Positions 57,596-64,000 of a stretch of 64,000 nucleotides of DNA are shown here, in pieces; within the stretch, counting starts at the first letter, position 1; the number at the start of each line of letters is the position of its first letter. Origin of the DNA: JACVRW01 sp038323835 (GTDB taxonomy: Bacteria; Actinomycetota; Thermoleophilia; Solirubrobacterales; Thermoleophilaceae). Made by a program: the position numbers and the translations under genes. The DNA lies in assembly GCA_038323835.1 (NCBI GenBank), contig JBBQHI010000008.1, forward strand, positions 1 through 64,000. Reading direction: 5' to 3'. The notes under the pieces were generated by a model. That model worked only from the letters and a program-made list of their open reading frames with translations, was not told the DNA's origin and ran no database searches.

Positions 57596-58303
57596 TGCCG
57601 GCCCCGGATGTATCCAGCCCGAACGTCGCCGGCCCGTTGGTGAGCCTGCGAGGCGTGTCGAAGGCGTACCGCAGCCCGTACGAGACGACGCCCGTGTTCC
57701 AGGACCTGGATCTCGACCTCCATCGAGGCGAGATCACCTGCCTCGTGGGCCCGTCGGGTTGTGGCAAGTCCACCATCATCTCGTTGATCTCGGGGTTGAT
57801 GGTGCCCGACGCCGGAAGCGTGGTGTTCGACGGCTGTGACATCGCGGGCCTATCGGACAAGGGAGCGCGCTCTCCTACGGGCCAGGAGGATCGGAATCGT
57901 CCTGCAGTCGGGAAACCTCGTGCCGTTCCTGACCGCGGCCGAGAACATCGCCATGGCAACCCGGCTGGTGGGGAGGAAGGCCCCGCCAGAGGAAGTGACC
58001 GCTCTCCTCGAGCAGGTCGGCCTTGCCGACCGGGCCGACAACCTGCCACGTCGCCTGTCGGGTGGCGAGGCGCAGCGGGTGGCGTTGGCGGTGGCCCTGG
58101 CCGGCGAGCCTGAGCTGCTGCTGGCTGACGAGGCTGTCGGTCAGCTCGACTCCGGAACGGCCCGGCTCGTGATGGACACCTTCTTGGATGCCAGTCGCGA
58201 GCGAGGACTCGCTGTGCTCCTGGTCACGCACAGCGACGAGATCGCGGCTCTGGGATCGCGGATCGTTCGCTTGAGCGACGGACGGCTGGAGATGGCGGCA
58301 TGA
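57592..58303 (+). pseudogene. ABC transporter ATPase (LolD/MacB type), frameshifted
   Basis: The first frame gives VSLRGVSKAYRSPYETTPVF, Walker A LVGPSGCGKSTIISLISGL and VVFDGCDIAGLSDK. It then departs at the GGG at 57861-57863. The second frame continues ERALLRARRIGIVLQSGNLV, VPFLTAAENIAMATRLVG, then signature NLPRRLSGGEAQRVALAVAL and Walker B LLLADEAVGQLDSGT, ending at 58303. Removing one G from that run gives one intact 236-residue protein reading SDKERALLRARR. The lesion is therefore either a recent mutation or a sequencing error. Walker B has DEA rather than DEP. Start ATG 57592 overlaps the lipoprotein stop. Confidence 0.9.
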
Positions 58304-59037
58304 ACGTCACTGCTGGCTCCGATCAGGTCGCCACAGCCGCGCGGTCCACATCCGGGGCACGGATCGCTGCGACGAATCTCGGTATGGAGTACGCCACCCC
58401 CACGGGTCGCGTGCGTGCCCTGGATGACGTGACGCTGACCGTCGAGCCCGGGCGGAGCCTGGCGATCGTCGGGCCGAGCGGATGTGGAAAGTCGACGCTG
58501 CTCGGCGTTCTGGCCGGGCTCGAGCTGCCGACCGCGGGTGAGGTGCGCGTCGGGGATCACGTGCTCTCGGCTATGCCCGACCACGACCGCGCCGCGCTGC
58601 GCCGACGCTCCTTCGGGTTCGTCTTCCAGGCGGACAACCTGCAGCCGTTCCTCACCGTGTCTGAGAACGTGGGCCTGCAGGCGGTGCTGGCCGGCCTCGC
58701 CGACGAGCCCGCGGATCGGCAGGCCCTGCTGGACGCGCTCGGCGTCGGCGCTTTGGGGCACCGCTTTCCCGATCAGCTGTCCGGTGGCCAGCGTCAGCGG
58801 GTGGCCGTGGCGCGAGCGCTCGTGCACCACCCGAGCGTGGTCCTGGCGGACGAGCCCACGGGATCCCTCGACGCTGCCAGCTCCGACAGGGTCGTCGAAT
58901 TGCTCCTGCGCCTGCACAAGGCGAACGGCACGACGCTGGTGATCGTCACCCACGACCGGGCAGTCGCAAACCGGATGGAAGTGGTCTTCGAGATGCGTGA
59001 TGGCCGCAGAGCCGACAGGACCGAGGTGACGTCGTGA
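58300..59037 (+). CDS. ABC transporter ATPase (LolD/MacB type)
   Basis: A 245-residue ATPase. After a 25-residue leader, LGMEYATPTGRVRALDDVTL leads to Walker A IVGPSGCGKSTLLGVLAGLE near 57-76. The Q-loop is FVFQADNLQPFLTVSENV. Signature LSGGQRQRVAVARALVHH is near 160 and Walker B VVLADEPTGSLD near 180; the switch His is in VIVTHDRAVA. This is the LolD/MacB/FtsE branch, which powers FtsX-like permeases. ATG 58300 overlaps the preceding frame's stop and its own stop overlaps the permease GTG, so all four genes are tightly coupled. Confidence 0.95.
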   Translation: MNVTAGSDQVATAARSTSGARIAATNLGMEYATPTGRVRALDDVTLTVEPGRSLAIVGPSGCGKSTLLGVLAGLELPTAGEVRVGDHVLSAMPDHDRAALRRRSFGFVFQADNLQPFLTVSENVGLQAVLAGLADEPADRQALLDALGVGALGHRFPDQLSGGQRQRVAVARALVHHPSVVLADEPTGSLDAASSDRVVELLLRLHKANGTTLVIVTHDRAVANRMEVVFEMRDGRRADRTEVTS

Positions 59038-62000
59038 CGCTCGCCGGTTACGTATTGCGCGACCTGCTCCGTAACCCGCGGCGAACGCTCGCCTCTCTGG
59101 TGGGCGTCTTCGTCGGGGTCGGGCTCTTCTCTGCGGTGCTGTTCTTCATCGACGGCTCAGGGGCGTCGATGACCAAGCGGGCGGTCGCACCGCTGCCGCT
59201 CGACATGCAGCGCGTCCTGACGGCGCCGATCGGTGGCGGCATCCGCCTCGAGAGGAGGGTGGGCGACCACGCTCTCAAGGCTGGTGGGGCGACGCTCGTC
59301 ACCCTGTCCGTCGTCAACGAAGGCGTCGCGCCGGCGCACGAGGTCGTCATCCGCGACCGACCCAGCGCTCCGCGGGCGTACGCCCCCGGCTCGACCAGGC
59401 TCGACGGCAAGCCGGTCAAGGACGCCGGCGGCGACATCCCGTCTTGGGAGGGCCGCGCCACTACGGGCCTGAACATCGGAACCCTCGCGCCGGGCTCGGC
59501 CCGGAAGATCACCTACCGAGTGGCTGCAAAGCGCGGCGCCCGATCCACCGCGGATCTGCCGGTAAAGGCCACGATCTCGAGCCGCGAGGCCGTCACCCCT
59601 ATCCGTGCGAACGCCCCGCGGGCGACACCGCTCGCAGCGCTTGCGCCACAGGTCCGTCGGATCCCGGGTGTTGACGCCGCCGACCCGTTGGTGTTCGTGG
59701 ACCTGCCGGCCGGCTCCATCTCCGCAGGCGGAGCCAATGTTCCAGGCCCGGTGAAGCTCTTTGCCTTCGACAAGGCCTACCAAGCCCACTATCCCGGCAT
59801 CAAGATGCTGTCAGGCAGCATCCGACCTGGTGGTGCGGTCCTCAGCGCGGAGGCCGCCAGCGCTCTGAAGGTCAGCGAGGGAAGCACCGTCAACCTCAAG
59901 CTTCCGGGCCGCACCGCACCTCTACCTCTCGAGGTGAGCGGCGTCACAGATCTGTCCGGCGCCAAGCCCCTGTTCGAGAGCCGACAGTCGAGCAACCTCG
60001 AGAAGTTCCGCTACGTGCCCTACAGCATCGTCGTTGATCCCCACACCTACCGGTCAGAGGTCACGCCCGCCTTCGAGGCGGCCGCAGCCGCCCGCAAGTC
60101 CAAGGTCGCCAGCCTCCCGCTCGAGGAGCTCGACATCTCGGTCGATCGCTCGAAGCTGAACTCCGACCCGGCCACCGCTGTCGCACAAACGCGACGGATC
60201 GCAGACGCGGTCCAGTTCGTGGGCACGGGGGACTACCTGCTCGACAACATCTCGAACACCCTTCAGGTCGCCAAGGGCGACGCCGCGGTCGCCAAGCGGA
60301 TGTTCGTCTTCCTCGGGCTGCCGGGCGCGCTCCTCGCGGCCATCCTCACCGCCTACGCGGGAACCCTGCTCGCGGAGGCCCAGCGTCGTGAGAACGCCCT
60401 GCTCCGCGTCCGGGGAGCCAATCAACGGCACCTTCTTTTCCTCCTGGCGCTGCGCACGATCGCCATCGCCGGGATTGGAGCGCTGCTCGGCACGGCGCTG
60501 GGGTTCGCCTCGGTGCTCGTGTTGCTCGGGAGATCGGTGCTCTTCGAGGCGTCGACGGGCGCGCTGATCCAATCCGCGCTGATCGGGGTCTTGGGCGGCA
60601 TGCTCGTCACCGCAGTGGCTCTGTTCATGCCGGGCCGGCGCCTCATCACGCAGGAGATCAAGCAGGAGCTCGCCGTGATCTCGCGTCGCGCCATCCCGCG
60701 TTGGCGACGTCTCCACCTGGACCTCGTGGCGCTCGTCGGGGCTGGTGTGGCGCAGGTGGTCGCTCTGCGGCTAGGAGCGTTCGACGTGCCCGCGGGGTCG
60801 GTCTACTCAGGACAATCGGTGACGCTGCCTTTGCACTTGCTGGTCGCACCGATCGTCGCGTGGCTGGCGGGCACGCTGTTCATCGCCCGAGTCCTTCAGG
60901 ACGTCACCGCACGCGTAGCCTCCACCCGGGAGTCGCCTCGCTTCAGGCGCCTACTGCCCGGTGTGCTGTGGCGCAGCATCACCCGCAGGCTCGGGCCGAT
61001 GGCCGGCGGTGTCGTGACCGTCGGGCTCGTGGTCGCCCTGAGCGCCACGCTCGCGTCGTTCACCACCGTGTACGACCACGCGAAGGTCGTCGACGCGCGG
61101 TTCCTGGTCGGCTCCGACATCCGGCTGACCCCGAACCCCTCCAGCGGAAAGCCGCATCCCATCAGCCTCGCGGCGGACCTTCGCGGCGACGGCGTCCGCG
61201 GAGCGACCGCGGTGGTCTACTCGGACCAGAACTCCGTGCTCACGAGCGCCTTCAACGAGGACGTGGCAAGCCTCGCGGCGATCGAACCCAGCGCCTTTGG
61301 CAAGCTCGCCGCCCTGGAGGACTCCTCATTCGTCGGAAAGTCCGCGAACGAGATGATGTCGGCCCTCAAGGGCCATCCCGACGGGATCCTCGTCAACACC
61401 GCGCTCGCTGACGGACTGAAGCTCAAGGTCGGTGACAAAGCGACGGTCCTGCTTGCTCGCGGCACCAACCAACAAACGCGCCGGCACACCCGAGTACTGG
61501 GCCTGTTCACGCGGTTTCCCGGAGCGCCGAAGGGAACGGACATCGTCGCGAACCTTGGCCACTACCAAGCCGAGACAACCCGGACGCAGGCCGACTACTA
61601 CCTCGTGTCGGCCGCCGACCGCAGCGGGCCTGGCGTGAGCCACACCGTGCACTCGCTGTCAGCGCGCCCGGGGTTCGGCCGTCGCTTCGAGGTCCAGACA
61701 GCGGGAGCGACCTTCGACAGGGACCAATCGAGCTTGACGGGGCTCAACGTTCGAGGCCTCTTGCAGCTCGACTCGTTCTTCACGTTCATCATGGCCGCGA
61801 CCGCCACCGCGATGTTCGTGTTCGGATTGCTCATGCAACGCCGCCGCGAGTATGTGACGCTCCGCGCCCAAGGGCTCAAGAGCGGGGAGATCCGCCGGCT
61901 CGTCCTGACCGAGTCCAGCATCGCCGCGGTGCTCGGCGCCGCGCTCGGGCTTCTCGTCGGCATTGGCATGGCATCGCAGTTCGTTCTCGTCCTGCGACCG

Positions 62001-62150
62001 ATCTTCACCCTTCCGCCACCGCTGGAGGTCCCGGCGTTCGAGCTGGCGGTCCTGACCGCGCTCGTGCTCGGCGCCACCGCGCTCTCATCGGCCGTGGCCG
62101 CCGTGCTGATCGGTCGCCTCAAGCCCACGGAGCTGCTGCGAGACGAGTGA
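59034..62150 (+). CDS. Giant FtsX/MacB-like permease with DUF11-like insert
   Basis: A 1038-residue membrane protein, GTG start. Segment 1 is TLASLVGVFVGVGLFSAVLFFID (about 18-40). An unusual Ig-like insert at about 68-165 resembles DUF11: LVTLSVVNEGVAPAHEVVIRDR, AYAPGSTRLDGKPV, TTGLNIGTLAPGSARKITYRV. A MacB-type periplasmic domain follows (PGIKMLSGSIRPGGAVLSAEAA). The first FtsX block is near 425-515 (LPGALLAAILTAYAGTLLAEAQRRENALLRVRGANQRHL). A second extracytoplasmic domain and a final FtsX block follow near 910-1038 (FVFGLLMQRRREYVTLRAQG, ending LIGRLKPTELLRDE). It is the permease for the two upstream ATPases. Such systems move lipids or lipoproteins or act by mechanotransmission; the substrate is unknown. 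Confidence 0.9.
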   Translation: MTLAGYVLRDLLRNPRRTLASLVGVFVGVGLFSAVLFFIDGSGASMTKRAVAPLPLDMQRVLTAPIGGGIRLERRVGDHALKAGGATLVTLSVVNEGVAPAHEVVIRDRPSAPRAYAPGSTRLDGKPVKDAGGDIPSWEGRATTGLNIGTLAPGSARKITYRVAAKRGARSTADLPVKATISSREAVTPIRANAPRATPLAALAPQVRRIPGVDAADPLVFVDLPAGSISAGGANVPGPVKLFAFDKAYQAHYPGIKMLSGSIRPGGAVLSAEAASALKVSEGSTVNLKLPGRTAPLPLEVSGVTDLSGAKPLFESRQSSNLEKFRYVPYSIVVDPHTYRSEVTPAFEAAAAARKSKVASLPLEELDISVDRSKLNSDPATAVAQTRRIADAVQFVGTGDYLLDNISNTLQVAKGDAAVAKRMFVFLGLPGALLAAILTAYAGTLLAEAQRRENALLRVRGANQRHLLFLLALRTIAIAGIGALLGTALGFASVLVLLGRSVLFEASTGALIQSALIGVLGGMLVTAVALFMPGRRLITQEIKQELAVISRRAIPRWRRLHLDLVALVGAGVAQVVALRLGAFDVPAGSVYSGQSVTLPLHLLVAPIVAWLAGTLFIARVLQDVTARVASTRESPRFRRLLPGVLWRSITRRLGPMAGGVVTVGLVVALSATLASFTTVYDHAKVVDARFLVGSDIRLTPNPSSGKPHPISLAADLRGDGVRGATAVVYSDQNSVLTSAFNEDVASLAAIEPSAFGKLAALEDSSFVGKSANEMMSALKGHPDGILVNTALADGLKLKVGDKATVLLARGTNQQTRRHTRVLGLFTRFPGAPKGTDIVANLGHYQAETTRTQADYYLVSAADRSGPGVSHTVHSLSARPGFGRRFEVQTAGATFDRDQSSLTGLNVRGLLQLDSFFTFIMAATATAMFVFGLLMQRRREYVTLRAQGLKSGEIRRLVLTESSIAAVLGAALGLLVGIGMASQFVLVLRPIFTLPPPLEVPAFELAVLTALVLGATALSSAVAAVLIGRLKPTELLRDE

Positions 62151-62414
62151 GAGCTCGCAGGTCCCGTCCGTCGGTCTTGGCCATGATCATCCGCGGGGGG
62201 ACGTGGTGGGTGCCGAGGTGCGTCGCCACTGACTGGCGCAGCCGAGCGGCGGGCGAGACGCCTCCCCAAAGAGAAGCAGTAACACGAATGCACGCAGGTC
62301 CTCGCGACTGCTCGCGGCGCAAAGCGGAAGCGGCGGACGCGGCAGTCGGTCCCCTGTCGGTATTCACAGATGAAGTCGAGCGCTCTAGGACGACCTGTCT
62401 TCCCGGAAGCTGGT

Positions 62415-63614
62415 CTAGTGGCGACTGCTCCCGTGATCGCTCGAGTGCCAGCCGCTTCCGTGGTCGTCCGAGTGCCAGCCGCTCCGGTGATGGCCCGAGT
62501 GCCAGGAGTCGCAGAGGCCGTCGGGCACGCTTGTCCGGCACAGGTTGTCGTCGAACACGTTCCCGTTGCCCGAGCCGTCCCAGAAGATGTCCGGTTGGTT
62601 GCCGAGGATGACGTTGCGCTTCACCACGTTGCCGGACGGCGGGTTGGCGCCCGGTATGCCGATGTCGGCCACGACTACTCCGCCCGCGAAGTCCACGCCA
62701 CCCGATGGCGTGTTGTCACGGATGTAGTTGCCGTAGATCCTGTTGTCGGACGCGCCGGCGATCGCTATCCCGATGCCCGAGCTCGCGTCCGTTTGCTCCT
62801 CCGCGTTGGCGGGGCAGAACCGGCTGTTGTCGTTGATCCTGTTCGCGGTGAAGCGCCAGTCGGCGGCGACGTTGCCGCCGGTGTTGAGCACGATCGCGCC
62901 CATGCAGTTGCCGTGCGCGCGGTTGCCCACCACGTCCCCGTGCGCCGCGTCACGGAAAAAGAAGCCGAACTGCTCGTTGTCGGAAGCATCGTTGCCGGCG
63001 ACGAGCACATCGGCGTTCGGAGAGTCACCCACGTAGATCCCCGCCTCGGCACTGCCGCTCGCCCTGTTGCCGACGATCTTGCCGCCGCTCGAGGAGAAAC
63101 GGACGATCCCGTACTCCTCGTTGTCGGTGGTGACGTTCCTCGAAACGACCGGGTTGTCGGCCCCGAAGAAGAAGATCCCGCTGCCCGGGAAGCCCGCGAC
63201 GTCGAAGCCGCTGATCGTCACGTTCCTGACCGGGTCAGTCACCACAGGAAAGCCCTCGGGGTCGGGGAAGGAGACGGCTCCGACCACGCAGATGCCTTCA
63301 GTCGCCGAGGGGTCGCTCGCAGGGTCCCCGAACGAGCAGGCGTTGCGCGGCGGTGTCGTCGTCGGCGGGACCAGCTTCGCGCCGCGGCTCAGCAGCGTGA
63401 TGCCGTCCTTCGTGATCGCCACGTTCTCCGCGTAGGTGCCGCGCTTGACGTAGATCGTCGCTCCGGGAGGTGCCGCATCGACGGCGGCCTGGATCGACTC
63501 GCCGGGCTTGACCACGATGCCGCGCCCATGCGCGCCGGCAGGCACCGCGAAGGCGAGAAGCACCCCCAGGACGGCCGTAGACGTAGCGACTACACGCACA
63601 ACGCTGCGATTCAT
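62415..63614 (-). CDS. Secreted right-handed beta-helix protein with His-rich tail
   Basis: A 399-residue exported protein from ATG 63612-63614, behind a good GGGAGGA site. The signal peptide ends AFAVPAGAHG. GIVVKPGESIQAAVDAAPPGATIYVKRGTYAEN is the usual opening of pectate-lyase-like helices. Many parallel coils follow (GSGIFFFGADNPVVSRNVTTDNEEYGI, AGIYVGDSPNADVLVAGND, NRIYGNYIRDN), typical of NosD/CASH-type repeats. Four cysteines could form disulfides. The last 30 residues are a repeat of Ser, Gly, Trp and His (SWHSGHHRSGWHSDDHGSGW). That tail could bind metals. Catalytic residues of known polysaccharide lyases are not evident. Confidence 0.85.
   Translation of the reverse strand: MNRSVVRVVATSTAVLGVLLAFAVPAGAHGRGIVVKPGESIQAAVDAAPPGATIYVKRGTYAENVAITKDGITLLSRGAKLVPPTTTPPRNACSFGDPASDPSATEGICVVGAVSFPDPEGFPVVTDPVRNVTISGFDVAGFPGSGIFFFGADNPVVSRNVTTDNEEYGIVRFSSSGGKIVGNRASGSAEAGIYVGDSPNADVLVAGNDASDNEQFGFFFRDAAHGDVVGNRAHGNCMGAIVLNTGGNVAADWRFTANRINDNSRFCPANAEEQTDASSGIGIAIAGASDNRIYGNYIRDNTPSGGVDFAGGVVVADIGIPGANPPSGNVVKRNVILGNQPDIFWDGSGNGNVFDDNLCRTSVPDGLCDSWHSGHHRSGWHSDDHGSGWHSSDHGSSRH
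62418..62505 (-). repeat. Tandem repeat encoding the His/Trp/Ser tail
   Basis: About three degenerate units of 24-30 bp (minus-strand core agcggctggcactcggacg) encode SGWHSxDHG. The repeat is in frame and ends at the stop codon. Confidence 0.65.
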
Positions 63615-64000
63615 GGGGCGGTTCCTCCCTGCTCGTGACTCGGCGAGACCGGCGCTCGCCACGCTAACTCCCTCAACCCGCCCTGGCAAGGCGCAGTGGC
63701 TTCCGCTGTCGCGTGAAAGCAGCAGTCCCATCCTTCGCGCTCCAAGCCATCTGGGCTATCCAGCCACGCGGTAGCGCCCCCGGCCAACTCGCTCGAAGCG
63801 CCGCGCATGGCCAACCGATTTCCTCGCAAGACAGTTCTTGACCGAGGAGTGGGATACGGGCTGGTCCAGCAAACCTTTGAGTGCTCGTGAATATCCAGCG
63901 CGCCCGCTGCACTCCGAACGGGCGGGGCAGGGCAAACATCGCCAAGAGTTGAACTTCTCCGAATCCTCGCCTACGGGTCGCGGGCTGGACCGACGTTCCC
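63615..64000. other. No gene recognised at the right edge
   Basis: 386 bp upstream of the beta-helix gene. Base composition is less extreme than in the core genes. I see no supported ORF, RNA or repeat. The promoter of the beta-helix gene should lie in the first 100-150 bases, but no convincing box pair stands out. Confidence 0.4.

Noticed and set aside
1..64000. CRISPR arrays, insertion sequences, riboswitches and a replication origin
   Set aside because: No regularly spaced repeats, transposase motifs, recognised aptamer cores or clusters of DnaA boxes were found on either strand.

Overview
The window is a gene-dense, high-GC (roughly 70%) bacterial chromosome segment with no plasmid, phage or CRISPR signature. 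The gene set fits an actinobacterium, and I infer the class Thermoleophilia (Solirubrobacterales-like). Supporting points are the high GC, frequent GTG starts, many starts only 6-10 nt from a -10 box, a DUF559/AbiEi-type protein, a succinate dehydrogenase with a CCG subunit in place of membrane anchors, and a long (about 274 nt) SRP RNA. Family names come from motifs I read directly; the taxonomy is inference.

Layout. 1-7200 (minus): rplY-pth-mfd-surA-like-mazG-eno, the last cut by the window edge. 7.2-8.7 kb (plus): an ABC1/UbiB-type kinase. 8.7-21.3 kb (minus): a ROK kinase, rsmI, an M23 peptidase, metG-tatD-rsmA-ispE, a DedA-PAP2 fusion with a small membrane partner, a PucR-type regulator, tRNA-Gln and glmU-prs. 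21.3-26.4 kb: an LCP protein, a secreted lipase, a FmdB-type zinc ribbon, glycyl-tRNA synthetase and a hydrolase. 26.4-32.2 kb (minus): TetR, a membrane protein with a clear terminator, hsp20-lon, a 57-bp tandem repeat, a truncated GGDEF gene, a metallo-beta-lactamase-fold gene and a small Cys-rich protein. 32.3-34.1 kb (plus): an NAD(P)-binding protein, an SRPBCC protein and a winged-helix protein. 34.2-36.3 kb (minus): icd-mdh. 36.3-39.1 kb: an MFS exporter diverging from a site-2 protease.

39.1-40.1 kb holds the most unusual object in the window. A DUF559/AbiEi-like nuclease gene is framed almost exactly by two inverted 49-bp palindromic repeats (43 of 49 bases identical). One repeat abuts the stop codon and the other contains the best start codon. 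It looks like a compact 963-bp unit and may be a mobile or self-associated element.

40.1-56.4 kb returns to core genes: sdhA-sdhB-sdhE, a NarL-like regulator, lysC-asd, a GH3 protein, a molybdopterin oxidoreductase, recR followed by a decayed NmrA-type gene, dnaX-ybaB, a Tat-exported PhoD-like phosphatase, the SRP RNA, ridA and tRNA-Val. After tRNA-Val the character changes. It becomes an export-type operon of a lipoprotein, two ABC ATPases (the first frameshifted) and a giant FtsX-like permease with an inserted DUF11-like domain. A secreted beta-helix protein with a His-rich tail follows.

Two genes (mazG, pth) lack a canonical start upstream of their conserved N-terminal motifs, and one ATPase gene is frameshifted. 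All three would be repaired by a one-base change in a short G run, so assembly error must be excluded before biology is inferred.
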